Source: Deltaproteobacteria bacterium
GTDB lineage: Bacteria > Myxococcota_A > Polyangia > Polyangiales > Polyangiaceae
DNA length: 44,687 nucleotides
NCBI GenBank assembly: GCA_016875405.1
Contig: VGRJ01000026.1
Coordinates: 1 to 44,687, forward strand
Direction of reading: 5' to 3'
Shown: positions 11,797-21,300 of the stretch, piece by piece
Position numbering within the stretch: position 1 is the stretch's first letter
Layout: each line of letters starts with the position of its first letter
The notes under the pieces: model-generated
The model's database searches: none
The model's input: only the letters and a program-made list of their open reading frames with translations
What the model was told of the DNA's origin: nothing
Position numbers and translations under genes: made by a program

Positions 11797-13533
11797 ATGC
11801 GCCGTCTGCTCGTGGCTTCCCTCGTGGTTTCCCTCGTGTCCGCGGGGCCTTCAGCGTTGGCGGCAAAATATTTCGAGGAGGTGCCGGGCGCGCTCGCGAG
11901 CGCATCGGATTGGACGAACTACCTTCGGCTCGCCGATCTCGACTCGGATGGCGATCTCGATCTGGTCGTGCCCAACTGTGGTGGGTTCTTCGCGAACCCG
12001 TCGCCCGAGCCGTTTCGGCTCTACTTGAACGACGGAAAAGCCGGCTTCACCGAGGCGGCCGCGCGGCTCGGAGGGCCCTTCGAGGCAGCGATTCGCGTCG
12101 TCGAGGTTGCCGATGTCGACGGCGACGGCGATGACGATCTGTTCGCGCCGAGCGCGGACGGGACGCTGGATCGCTTGTTCGTCAACGATGGCAGCGGAAG
12201 CTTTACGAACGAGGCCGCGACTCGGATCGGTTCGGCCTCACGTTCGGCCGGGGCGCGCTTCTTCGACGCGGATGGTGACGGAGACGTGGACCTGTTCGTC
12301 GCAGCGGGCTACGCGGCTTCGGAGCCCGTGGTCGGTCGCCTCTACCTGAACGACGGGGAGGGCGTCTTCGCAGAGGCGCTGTCCGGGGTTCCCACGAGCG
12401 GACCCAAGGACGTCGACGACGTCGATGCCTTCGACGCCGACGGCGATGGTGACCTCGACCTCCTGCTGACGAGCCACGGCGGCATGCCGGCGCTCTGGTT
12501 GAACAGCGGGGACGCGAGCTTCAGCGACGCGACGGGAAAGCTCGCGCTCGCGTCTGGCGGACAAGGTTATAAATATGGCCCGACGCCGTGCGACGTCGAC
12601 GGCGACGGTGACCTCGATCTCTGGATCGACAATAGCGGACCAAACTACACCGAGGCGCTCCTCATCAACGATGGCAAGGGCAGCTTCGCCGATGAGACGA
12701 GCGCGCGCGTCAGTGGAAATCCGGGCGCGGACGACAACGGCGTGGTGTGCGCCGACGTCGATCTCGACGGGGATTTCGACGCCATCGTCGTGTCCCTCAG
12801 CGACGTCGAGCGGGTGCTCGTGAACGATGGGGCCGGACATTTTGCCAACGCCGGCGGCTTCCCCGCGATCGGCGACTCGAGCCTCTGGCTCGACGTCGGC
12901 GACCTCGACGGCGATGGTCGGCTCGACGCGGTGACGGGGCAGGGCGAGAGCGGCAAGTTCACGAACCGCGTGTATCGCGGCGTGGGCGAGAACCTGGTCG
13001 ACACGCGGGCGCCGGTGGTGACGACGCCCGTCCTCCCGACGAGCGTCGCGAAAGACGAGCGGCTCGCGGTGCGCTTTCGAGTGATGGACCGCGTGCTCGT
13101 CGATGCGGGGCCTCGGGTGAAGGCATTCCTCGAGGTGTCCGTCGACGGTGGGGCGGCGACGACGGTCCCGGCGCGCTTCGTCGGAGGCGATTGGTTCCAC
13201 GCCGAGCTTGCGGTCTCGGAGGGAGGCTCCGTCGCCGTCGTCGCGTGTGCGACGGACATGCATGGGAACAAGGGGTGCGCCGCGAGCGTCCTCGTCACCG
13301 GGCCGGGCTCATCGACGAGCGCAGGGGGCGGCGGGGGTGGCGCCACCACGAGCTCGGGCCAAGGAGGCTTCGCGGCGACGGGCGCTGGAGGAGGCGGTGG
13401 GGCCGAGCTGTCCGACGAGTCCTCGTGCGCGGTGGTCTCCCCGGGTCGCCGCGACTCGGGCGCGGGCGCGTTGCTCGCGTTGCTCGCGGTCCTCGCGACC
13501 GGGCGACGTCGAAAACGCCTCAGGTCTCGGTGA
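11797..13533 (+). CDS. Exported FG-GAP/VCBS-repeat protein with MYXO-CTERM-like tail
   Basis: A 578-residue secreted protein. Residues 1-22 form a signal peptide ending ALAA. At least seven Asp-rich calcium-binding repeats of the D-x-D-x-D-G-D-x-D type (DLDSDGDLD, DVDGDGDDD and variants) suggest a beta-propeller of the FG-GAP/VCBS class. An immunoglobulin-like stretch (about 400-500) follows, then a Gly/Ser/Thr linker. The C-terminus holds a Cys (SSC), a hydrophobic segment and an Arg-rich end (GRRRKR). This is the arrangement of MYXO-CTERM sorting tags, which are processed and retained at the myxobacterial surface. Ligand or role unknown; adhesion or matrix binding is a guess. Its last 14 bp overlap the convergent esterase gene. 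Confidence 0.88.
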   Translation: MRRLLVASLVVSLVSAGPSALAAKYFEEVPGALASASDWTNYLRLADLDSDGDLDLVVPNCGGFFANPSPEPFRLYLNDGKAGFTEAAARLGGPFEAAIRVVEVADVDGDGDDDLFAPSADGTLDRLFVNDGSGSFTNEAATRIGSASRSAGARFFDADGDGDVDLFVAAGYAASEPVVGRLYLNDGEGVFAEALSGVPTSGPKDVDDVDAFDADGDGDLDLLLTSHGGMPALWLNSGDASFSDATGKLALASGGQGYKYGPTPCDVDGDGDLDLWIDNSGPNYTEALLINDGKGSFADETSARVSGNPGADDNGVVCADVDLDGDFDAIVVSLSDVERVLVNDGAGHFANAGGFPAIGDSSLWLDVGDLDGDGRLDAVTGQGESGKFTNRVYRGVGENLVDTRAPVVTTPVLPTSVAKDERLAVRFRVMDRVLVDAGPRVKAFLEVSVDGGAATTVPARFVGGDWFHAELAVSEGGSVAVVACATDMHGNKGCAASVLVTGPGSSTSAGGGGGGATTSSGQGGFAATGAGGGGGAELSDESSCAVVSPGRRDSGAGALLALLAVLATGRRRKRLRSR

Positions 13534-14536
13534 GGTGACGGACCATCCGCTGGAGGCGTGACGGCATTCGGTGGTGGTGGCCAGAGTGCCTGCCAGGGTA
13601 CTCGTTGATCTCGTGGCGGATGCCGTAGCGCTCGAGCTTCTTCGCGAGCTGGCGATGCCCGAGGCACAAGCCGTACTCGTCCTCGCGTCCGGCTTCGAGG
13701 TGGAGGAAGCGCAGGCTGCGCAGCTCTGCCACGTGTCGATCGATCATTCGAAGCGGATCCCACGCGAGCAAGCGGTTCCAAGGCTCGTCGAGGAGCTCGC
13801 CCGTCTCGAGATCGAACCAGAGGTCGCCCCTCAGCAGGGGCACCTCGAGGTTTGGCGTGAAGCACGACGCCATCGAGAGGTTCAGCATCGCGACGATCGC
13901 GCGTGAGCCCAGGAGGCCCATCGGGTTCGGGCAGGCGAGGAAGGACTCGACGAAGGGGTGCACGCCGCCCGCGGCTTGGATGGCCTCGATCGTCTGTGGG
14001 ATGGTGTGCGTGTAGAGGAACTCGTACCAACAGTCGCCGGCGCTCGAGGTGACGGCGCCGAAGCGATCCGAGCGCAGCATGCCCGCCGCGAGCGCACCGA
14101 AGCCGCCGCTCGAGTGACCCATGACGCCACGAAAATCCCGGCTCTTGTGCGTGTGAAAGCGCTCGTCGACCCAGTCCACGAGCTCGTCGCACAGGTAGTC
14201 CATGTAGGGCCCGTTCGCGGGCGAGTTCACGTACTGACTCGCGCCGAGACGCGTCGAACCATCCGGAAAGACCACGATGCAGGGCGGCAGCTCGCACGCG
14301 CGGATCATGTCGTCGAGGCGCTCGGGCAGCGGAACGCCGAACGATCCAGGGTCGTCGAGGTACCTCCCGCCGCGACCGCCCCAGCCTGCGAGCATGAAGA
14401 CGACCGGGTAGGGCTCGCGCCGCCGGTCGGAGTAGTCGGGGGGCAGGTAGACATGGACGCGCCGCACGTGTGGGTCGCCCATCGGGTTGTTCTCGAGGAG
14501 TCGGCTCGTGTGTTCGAAGGCGCGCACGTAGGTCAT
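13520..14536 (-). CDS. Esterase D/antigen 85-like alpha/beta hydrolase
   Basis: A 338-residue serine hydrolase of the putative-esterase family (Esterase D/FrsA/antigen 85 type), with no signal peptide in the chosen form. The nucleophile is S142 in GHSSGG (G-x-S-x-G). A likely acid residue lies in EAGREDEYG and a catalytic His in the C-terminal HSGHHH stretch. The fold's usual HVYLPPDY and VVFMLAGWGG strand/turn motifs are near the N-terminus. The ATG at 14536 was chosen because longer forms (to 14578 or 14617) run against or into the divergent hydrolase gene at 14580. No strong ribosome-binding site decides the start. Substrate cannot be inferred. Confidence 0.85.
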   Translation of the reverse strand: MTYVRAFEHTSRLLENNPMGDPHVRRVHVYLPPDYSDRRREPYPVVFMLAGWGGRGGRYLDDPGSFGVPLPERLDDMIRACELPPCIVVFPDGSTRLGASQYVNSPANGPYMDYLCDELVDWVDERFHTHKSRDFRGVMGHSSGGFGALAAGMLRSDRFGAVTSSAGDCWYEFLYTHTIPQTIEAIQAAGGVHPFVESFLACPNPMGLLGSRAIVAMLNLSMASCFTPNLEVPLLRGDLWFDLETGELLDEPWNRLLAWDPLRMIDRHVAELRSLRFLHLEAGREDEYGLCLGHRQLAKKLERYGIRHEINEYPGRHSGHHHRMPSRLQRMVRHLTET

Positions 14537-14579
14537 CGATCCGTGGCAGACTTCGTCAGCCTTCGCTCGAAAGCAACTC

Positions 14580-15374
14580 ATGCGCCTCACCGTCGTCGGC
14601 TCCTCGGACGCGTTCAACTCGGCGGGACGTAGCCACTCGTCCTACCTCGTCGAGGGAGACGGCGTCGGTCCTATCCTCGTGGACCTCGGAGGCACCGGTC
14701 TCGCGGCGCTGAGGCGGCTCGGGCGTTCGCCGCTCGAGGTCGAGGCGCTCCTCCTCACCCACCTGCACGGCGATCACGTGGGAGGCTTCGCGTTCCTCGC
14801 GATCGACGCGATGTTCAACGAGGTGCGGCGCCGACCTCTCGACATCGTAGGGCCGCGCCTCACCGAAGAGCGGCTCGACGCCGTCCTCCGCACGGCCTAC
14901 GGTGCAATCGCGGATAGAGAGCGTCCGTTCGTGACCACCATCCGCGAGCTCGCTCCCGAAGAGGTGCTGAACGTCTCGGGCGTCCGGGTCGAGGCGTTTG
15001 CCGCGGACCACATGGATCCGCCCGACCTGCCGCTCTGCCTCAGGCTGTCCGCGAACGGGCAGACCCTCGCGTTCAGCGGCGATACGCAAGTCTGCGGCGG
15101 CCTCTATGCTGCTGCCGAGGGAGCCGATTTGTTGGTCGCCGAGTGCACGGCGCTCGCGCCGCCCGCTGGGAGGCACTGCACCTGGGAAGACTGGCGTTGC
15201 TTGCTCGATCCAGGATTCGAGCGGCCCATCGGGGCGAAGCGGGTGCTCTTGACGCACCTCGGCCGCGACGTTCGAGAGCGCACCGAGGCGCTGCTCTCCG
15301 AGGCGCGTGCGCTCGCGGGGGCGCCTCCTCTCGGCTTCGCGGACGACGGGCTCGTCGTCGAGGTGGCGTCGTGA
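14580..15374 (+). CDS. Metallo-beta-lactamase-fold hydrolase (RNase Z-like)
   Basis: A 264-residue two-metal hydrolase. The binding set is complete: H61, H63, D65, H66 in THLHGDHVGG, H144, D168 in FSGDT, and H226 in LLTHLG. Spacing and the FSGDT motif resemble the RNase Z/ElaC and cyclic-phosphodiesterase branch of the fold more than true beta-lactamases. It lacks the long exosite arm of RNase Z, so tRNA processing is not claimed. The ATG at 14580 is divergent from the esterase. The stop overlaps the start of the next gene (GTGA, 15371-15374), implying translational coupling with a degenerate GGDEF protein. Confidence 0.88.
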   Translation: MRLTVVGSSDAFNSAGRSHSSYLVEGDGVGPILVDLGGTGLAALRRLGRSPLEVEALLLTHLHGDHVGGFAFLAIDAMFNEVRRRPLDIVGPRLTEERLDAVLRTAYGAIADRERPFVTTIRELAPEEVLNVSGVRVEAFAADHMDPPDLPLCLRLSANGQTLAFSGDTQVCGGLYAAAEGADLLVAECTALAPPAGRHCTWEDWRCLLDPGFERPIGAKRVLLTHLGRDVRERTEALLSEARALAGAPPLGFADDGLVVEVAS

Positions 15375-16477
15375 GCTGGTTCGGCCGCAAGGGCGCCGCC
15401 CCACCGGTGACGCCGCCGCGCGCAGCGACCGAGCCCGCCGCGGGCGGGGAGTCCAAGGCCGAAGACGCGCTACTCGACAGCGCGCTCGATGCCCTCGGCG
15501 GGGTGCTGCGGACCTTTGGTCGCTACGCCTTCTCGCTCGAGGAGACGACCGCCGCAGTGCTCGGCGAGCGCTACGAGCGTTGGGCGCGGCACGTGCTCAC
15601 CGGGGCGCCGCCGCCTGACGCGACCGAGGCGTCGCGATTGCGCGACTTTCGCTTGCTGCAGCGTGATTTTGCGGAGCGCCGCAAGGCCGAGGCCGAACAC
15701 GTGAGGCGGGTGCGTGAGCTCATCTGGATTGTGATGAACGGGGTCCGGGGGGCCCTCGCGCACGACGCTGCTGCCGACGCTCGGCTGAGCGAACCGCTCG
15801 ATCGCCTGCGACGCGTGGTGGCCTCCGAGGCGCCGATGGCCGAGGTTCGGACCGAGGTCGGCGCTGCCATTGCGGCGATCGAAGAGACCCTCGCGACGCG
15901 CCAGCGCGATCAGGCCCGCGACCTGCAGACCATGGGGGGCAAGCTCCGCGGTGCGCGCTCGGACCTGCTCGCCGGGAGCGTCGAGGGTGAGCTCTGCTCG
16001 CTGACCCGGGTCTTTACCCGGGGGCCCTTCGACCGGCACCTCGAGAACGCGTCGAGCCTCGCCGACTTGACGGGCGAGGTGGTCACGGTGCTCGTGGTCG
16101 ACGCCGACCAGTTCAAGAGCGTCAACGAATGCATCGGTCGCGAGGCCGGCGACCGGACCTTGCGGGCCCTCGCCGATGCCGTCGTTCGCGTTGCGTCGCG
16201 GAGCACCGACCACGTCGCGCGCATCGAGGATGACGCCTTCGGGATTGTGCTTGGGGACACCGGCCTCGCTGATGCGCTGAAGGTCGCGGAGCGCGTTCGC
16301 GAGGCTGTGCGACGAATCTCGGTTCAGGGCCTCGACGGCGGCGTGTCCGTGTCCATCGGTGTCGCGGAGCGGCAGCGCTTCGAAGCCAGCACCGCCTGGC
16401 TCGGGCGGGCGCTCGCGGCGCTGGTGGCGGCGAAGGGGCAGGGACGAGATTGTCTGGTCGTCTCTCAAGGAACGTGA
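15371..16477 (+). CDS. Degenerate GGDEF-domain protein
   Basis: A 368-residue protein beginning at a GTG that overlaps the upstream stop codon. The first 40 residues are low-complexity; 40-190 are mostly helical with coiled-coil-like Arg/Glu-rich segments. About 200-365 form a GGDEF-type domain: VLVVDADQFKSVNE carries the first metal-binding Asp, and REAGDRTLRALADAV matches the following helix. The signature itself is IEDDAF at 285-290 where active diguanylate cyclases have GG(D/E)EF, so cyclase activity is unlikely. The domain may bind a nucleotide or act as a protein-protein module. No membrane segment is evident. Coupling to the hydrolase suggests joint function, perhaps in nucleotide signalling (inference). 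Confidence 0.85.
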   Translation: MSWFGRKGAAPPVTPPRAATEPAAGGESKAEDALLDSALDALGGVLRTFGRYAFSLEETTAAVLGERYERWARHVLTGAPPPDATEASRLRDFRLLQRDFAERRKAEAEHVRRVRELIWIVMNGVRGALAHDAAADARLSEPLDRLRRVVASEAPMAEVRTEVGAAIAAIEETLATRQRDQARDLQTMGGKLRGARSDLLAGSVEGELCSLTRVFTRGPFDRHLENASSLADLTGEVVTVLVVDADQFKSVNECIGREAGDRTLRALADAVVRVASRSTDHVARIEDDAFGIVLGDTGLADALKVAERVREAVRRISVQGLDGGVSVSIGVAERQRFEASTAWLGRALAALVAAKGQGRDCLVVSQGT

Positions 16478-16581
16478 TGCGTCGCCGTTCTAGGGGGTGA
16501 CTGCGGCTTCGATCTTGGCGGGTGGAAGCCTCGGGACAACCTACAACTCGGTCCTGCGTAGGCTCCCTCCTGCGCGTGACC

Positions 16582-16600
16582 CGACGGGATGAACCCGTCG
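16582..16600. repeat. 7+5+7 palindrome upstream of the FlgM-like gene
   Basis: CGACGGGATGAACCCGTCG has perfect 7-bp arms and ends 18 bp before the ATG of the small gene at 16619. No T-run follows, so a canonical terminator for the upstream gene is not supported. An operator or a 5'-leader hairpin affecting translation of the small gene are the alternatives. Confidence 0.5.
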
Positions 16601-16618
16601 TAACCTGGCGTCACTACG

Positions 16619-16807
16619 ATGCGAAAGTCGCGGCGAAGCCGCCCGAACTCGCAGGGGCCGCCTGACGGCACCCCGAAGCGAGGTCGCGGCGATGACGAGA
16701 TCGACATGGACAAGGTCGTGCGTTTGAGGAAGCTGCTCGCGAGCGGTCGGCTAGGCTTGGATTTCGACTCGCTCGTCGAACGGCTCGTGCACGCCATGCG
16801 GACTTGA
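16619..16807 (+). CDS. Small FlgM-like (anti-sigma-28-type) protein
   Basis: A 62-residue basic protein. Residues 1-30 are hydrophilic and likely disordered. The rest (VVRLRKLLASGRLGLDFDSL... to 59) has the helix, A-S-G turn, D-x-x-x-L, helix pattern of the C-terminal half of FlgM, which binds the flagellar sigma factor. FlgM proteins are typically about 90-100 residues, so this is a short version. No flagellar gene is nearby, and most myxobacteria are not flagellated; another sigma-factor partner is possible. Support that it is a real gene: a strong intrinsic terminator starts 11 bp after its stop, in the right orientation. The ribosome-binding site is weak. The family assignment rests on pattern alone. 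Confidence 0.5.
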   Translation: MRKSRRSRPNSQGPPDGTPKRGRGDDEIDMDKVVRLRKLLASGRLGLDFDSLVERLVHAMRT

Positions 16808-16818
16808 ACCGCACCTGC

Positions 16819-16878
16819 CTCGGGGTCGAGGCGTTCGCGCGGAGTTCCTCCGTGGGGATGCCTCGGCCCCGAGTTTTT
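16819..16878 (+). terminator. Intrinsic terminator with 14-bp stem
   Basis: The arms at 16819-16832 and 16860-16873 pair over 14 bp (13 Watson-Crick, one G-T), followed at once by TTTTT (16874-16878). The loop holds a smaller hairpin (16840-16844 with 16848-16852). The T-run is only on the plus-strand side, so it terminates rightward transcription from the FlgM-like gene and shields the convergent dehydrogenase gene. Confidence 0.85.
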
Positions 16879-16889
16879 CTGTCTGTCGC

Positions 16890-18257
16890 TCAGTTGCCGG
16901 GCGCGAGGCGCTCGACGGCGCCGCCCCCGTGCACCAGGTAGATTTCGCCGAACTCGTCCTCACCGAACGCGACGAGGCCTTGGCCGAGCGGCCCCCCGAG
17001 CTTCTGCGTCAGGTCGAGGACCTCCGTCGCGGCGCCGTTTGCGTGCCGAAGCGCCCAGACCTCGCCGGTGCAGAAATCACCGTAAAGGTAGGCGCCCCGG
17101 AGCCACGGGATCGCCGTGCCGCGGTACACGCGTCCGCCCGTGACCGAGCACCGACCCTTCTCGTGGGTGTAGTCATGTACCGGGAGGTCGAAGACGGGCG
17201 CGTCGCAGCTGACGTTGCAGCCGCCGGGCCCGTTCGCGCACGTCGAACCTTCCATCACGCTCCAGCCGTAGTTGAGGCCGCTCTTGCCGGGCGGCGCGAC
17301 GTCGATCTCCTCGCGTCGCCCCTGGCCGACGTCGCCGATGTAGAGCTCGCCCGTGCAGACGTCGAAGCCCATTCGGAACGGGTTGCGCAGCCCGTTGATG
17401 TAAATCTCGGGGCGTCCCGTCGCGTAGTTCCCGGAAGGGATCGAGTAGGGCGTCGTGTCGACGTCGATGCGGAGGACCTTGCCGAGCAGCGTGTCGAGGT
17501 TCTGGCCGGTCTTGTAGGTGTCGCAGGCTCCGCCTCCGTCTCCCAGGCCGATGTAGAGGTACCCATCGAGCGGGCTGAACTCGATCGTTCCTCCGTCGTG
17601 GTTCGCGGCGGGTTGCTTGACGGTCAGGACCGGGGCGCCGACGGGCGCCGGGTCGGCGACGTCGGGGTCGCTCATGCTCCGCCGGTATTCTTCGATGGTC
17701 GTGTCGCCGGAGGGCGCGGCGGAGTAGTGAACGAAGAAGCGGCCGTTCTTCGCGTAATCGGGGTGGAAGGCGACGCCGAGCAGCCCGAACTCGCCGTTGG
17801 TGACGACCTTGGATTGAATGTCGAGGAAGAGCTTCTTCTCTCCGTTCTTGACGAGCTGGATCCGCCCGGCGCGCTCGAAGACGAACAGCCGCTCACCATC
17901 GCCCCACGGCGCGAGCAGGCCCATCGGTGCCTTGAACGACGTCGACACGGCAAGGCGCTTCAGGTCACCGACGACACCGGCTGGCGGGCTGCAATCCGCT
18001 TGCGTCGGCACCGAGGGCTCCGCACCTCCGCCTCCGCCCGCGTCTCCGCCCGCGCCTCCGCTTCCGCCCGCTCCTCCGTTCCCGCTGACACTTCCGCCGC
18101 CTCCGCCTCCGCCCGCGCCTCCCGTGCCGCCGGCGCTCGAGGCCGATGCGCTGCTCGTCGCGGAGGTCGTGCCGACTTTCGCGTCGCTTCCGCAGGCAGG
18201 GGCGAGGAGGGGGGTGAGGAGCGTCGGCAGGGCAACGAATAAACTGCGTCGGAGCAT
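16890..18257 (-). CDS. PQQ-dependent sugar dehydrogenase-like lipoprotein
   Basis: A 455-residue glucose/sorbosone dehydrogenase family six-bladed beta-propeller. The N-terminus (LRRSLF, hydrophobic core, LLAPAC) is a lipoprotein signal with C22 as the likely lipidated residue. A long Gly/Ala/Ser linker (about 25-85) follows. The propeller shows the family motifs GLLGVAFHPDY, NHDGGTIEFSPLDGYLYIGLGDGG (as separate strands), INGLRNPFRMGFD, and GGRVYRG near the C-terminus. The histidine in NHDGG matches the catalytic base of soluble PQQ glucose dehydrogenase. Several extra Cys pairs (CDT, CTGE, CANG, CNVSC) may form disulfides outside the cytoplasm. The electron acceptor and true sugar substrate are unknown; some family members are not enzymes. 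An ATG further upstream would extend into non-coding sequence. Confidence 0.86.
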   Translation of the reverse strand: MLRRSLFVALPTLLTPLLAPACGSDAKVGTTSATSSASASSAGGTGGAGGGGGGGSVSGNGGAGGSGGAGGDAGGGGGAEPSVPTQADCSPPAGVVGDLKRLAVSTSFKAPMGLLAPWGDGERLFVFERAGRIQLVKNGEKKLFLDIQSKVVTNGEFGLLGVAFHPDYAKNGRFFVHYSAAPSGDTTIEEYRRSMSDPDVADPAPVGAPVLTVKQPAANHDGGTIEFSPLDGYLYIGLGDGGGACDTYKTGQNLDTLLGKVLRIDVDTTPYSIPSGNYATGRPEIYINGLRNPFRMGFDVCTGELYIGDVGQGRREEIDVAPPGKSGLNYGWSVMEGSTCANGPGGCNVSCDAPVFDLPVHDYTHEKGRCSVTGGRVYRGTAIPWLRGAYLYGDFCTGEVWALRHANGAATEVLDLTQKLGGPLGQGLVAFGEDEFGEIYLVHGGGAVERLAPGN

Positions 18258-18384
18258 CAGCGAGCGGTAGCACGGACCGACGCGTAGGGCGACCACGGGC
18301 TCGACTTCGGGTGTAAGGCCGTGCGTCGCCGCGAGTTGTGCATGCCGAGCGGACGGCCATCGCGCGTCGTCTAGCGGGAGGCCC

Positions 18385-21300
18385 ATGACCGATACGAGCT
18401 GCGAGGACGTTCGTCGGAAATTCGTCGAGGGCCGCGCAGGTGAGGCGCTCGGCGAGCTCTTGAAACACGTGGAGTCGTGTGAGCGATGCCGAGAGTGGCT
18501 TCGCGGAGCCATGACGAAGGTGGATGGCGCTGCCGACGACGCGGCGCCGCGTCCCCCCGACCTCGATGAGCCGCGCGTGGACGATAGCAAGTCTTCCGAG
18601 CGACGACGGGCTGCGAGGGGCCACGCTCGAGCCAGGCGTGGCCCAGCCTTTTTCGCGTCGGCTCTCGCCGTCGCGTTCCTCGGCTGGCTGCTCGCGGGGC
18701 CGCACGGACGAACGCCGCCGCAAGAGCAAGGTTTGCGATCGGTCAAGTCGTGGTCGGGCGCCCTCGACGCGGCTTCGAGCACGGAGGAGTCCGGTGTCGC
18801 CGCCGAGGTATGCCGCGGGGGCGTGTGCTCGGTGGTGTCGGTCGGGGAGCGCGTCGAGCCGGGCGACACCGTGCGCACGGGAGCCGCGGGGCAGGCGCGC
18901 CTGAGACTCGACGATGGAACCCTCGTCTCGCTCGAGCGCGCGACCTCTCTCGTGCTCGACTCGGAGCAGGACCTCGCGCGAATCGAACGAGGCGTGATCC
19001 TCGTGGAGGCGTCGACGAAGCGACGCGCACCGCTCGTCCTTGGGCTCCCGAGAGGGCGCTCTTCGCTCGCCCTGGGGAGTCTCGTCGCGCGCGTGCTCGG
19101 CCCGACGACCACGGTCGAGGTGCTCCGAGGGCGAGCCGAGGTCGACGGACTCGAGGTGCCGGGTCGCAGCGTCCGCGCGGGACAGGTGGTCACTTGGCTC
19201 GGCGATGGGCGTCCCAAGGTGACGCTCGCCTCCGTCACGTCATCCAGTCTGGTGCTGGCATCGACGGACGACTCCACGCCCGGTGCTCGCGGGCTCGGTG
19301 AGCTCCGCGCGAAGCGGCCGGGCTCGGACGAGGAGCGGGCCGGCGCGGTGTCCCTGCGGCGGCACGCGGTGAAGGCCCGCGTCGTCGAGGGCTTCGCGCG
19401 CATCGAGATCGATGAGACCTTCCAGAACGACAGCGACGAGATCCTCGAGGGGATCTACCGGTTTCCCCTCCCGCCGGACGCGCAGATCGAGCGCCTCGCG
19501 CTCGAGGTTGATGGCCGACTCGAGGACGGCGCGTTCGTCGACCGCGACCGAGCGGCCGCGATCTGGCGCGGCGCGATCGTCAACGCGGGCGGCCGCGTCA
19601 CGCCGCGCGAGGAGATCGTGTGGGTCCCAGGGCCGTGGAAGGACCCGGCGCTCCTCGAATGGCAGCGCGGGGGTCGCTTCGAGCTCCGCATCTTCCCGAT
19701 CCCGAGGCGTGGGGCGCGTCGCGTCGTCCTCGCCTACACGCTGGCTCTTCCGAGCGTCGCCGGGGTGCGCCGACTCTCGGTCCCGCTGCCTCGCTCGGCG
19801 CGTCGAGACCTCCGACTCGACGAGCTCTCGGTCGACCTCGAGGTTCGAGGCCACGACCCTGCGCTGGGGCTCAACGTTCACGGATACGACGTCGTCCGCG
19901 AACCGCGCGGCGACGTCGACGCCCTGCGGCTCGTCCGCCACGGATTCGTCCCCGCCGGGGATTTGTCGGTCGAGTTTGGGACAGGCGCACGGGACCAGGC
20001 ATTGAACGCCTGGGGCTACGAGCTCTCGGTCGACGGAGACGACCGAGGTCGAGCGGCGCCACCGCTCGGCTCGAAGCCCGAGCCAAGCGAGGACCTTCAA
20101 GGCCGCTACGTCGCGCTGACGCTTCGCCCCGAATGGCCGCTCGCGCTCGACGACGCCCCACGCGCGCTCGCTATCGTCGTCGATTCGAGTCGCTCGATGT
20201 TGGGCGAGAACCATCGCCGCGCGATCGAGCTTGCGGCTCGCCTCGTCGGCGAGCTCGACGTTCGGGACCAATTCACGGTGCTCGCGTGCGACGTGACGTG
20301 TCGGTCGCTCGGGGCGCCGCGACACCCGGATTCAACGAGCGACGCTGCCCTTCGCGAGTTCTTGCGAGCGAGCCCGCCGAGCGGCGCGTCCGACCTTGCG
20401 GCTAGCGTCGTCGAGGGGGCGCGTGCGGTCGCCGGCGCGGCGGGCTTCGCGGGCACGGTGGTCTTCCTCGGGGATGGCGCCCCGACGATCGGCCCGCTCC
20501 GCTCCGCGACCCTCGTCGCTGCAGTGCGCGACGGTGTTCCGGCGGGCGTGACGGTTCACGCCGTGGCGGTCGGCGCCGAGGCGGACCGCGAGTCGCTCGA
20601 TGCGGTGTCCCGTGCCGGGCGTGGCGTCGTTGTCGGCTACGAGCCAGGGCGAACCGTCGACGAAGTGGCGGTCGCGGTGCTCGCTGCGGCGAGCGGCTCG
20701 CGCTTAACGGATGCCAAGCTCGAGCTGCCGGAGGGCCTGTTCGACGTGGCGCCGCGCGAGCTCGGCACGATCGCGGCGGGAGGGGAAATCACGGTCGGTG
20801 CGCGCATGTCCCGCTCGACGGTCTCGGGCACGGTTCGCCTCACCGGGGTCGTCTTTGGGGAGCCGTTCGCCCAGAGCTTCTCGGTCGAGGTCGAGGCTCG
20901 GGGGGACGCTGGGAACGCGTTCGTCCCGCGCGTCTTCGCGGCACGGCGGATCCGCGACCTCGAGCGCGACGGGTCTGCTGCGGCACGCGCTCAGGCGGTC
21001 GCGCTCTCGAGCCGCTTCGCCGTCGCGAGTCGGTACACCTCGCTCCTCGTCCTCGAGAGCCCGGCGATGTCGCGAGCTTTCGGGCTCGACCTTCGACGGG
21101 CGATGCCCGACTGGACGGGTGAGGACGACGCGGTCAGCTCGATCGCCGAGGGCGAGGGCCCCGAGGCGTCCCGCGAAGACGAGGCTGCGCCGGAGTCTTC
21201 CATGGTCGGCGAGGCCGCGGATGGCATCGTCGGCGGTTCCGCTTCCGGCGCGGTCGCGGCCAAGCCCAAGCGTGCGAACGACGCCCCTCTGTCGTCCGCT

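Noticed and set aside
16780-16832. tRNA-like arm on the minus strand (TGCGG-TTCAAGT-CCGCA)
   Set aside because: It resembles a T-arm but no matching acceptor, D-arm or anticodon arm is found within 90 bases. The stretch is better explained by the end of the small gene and its terminator.
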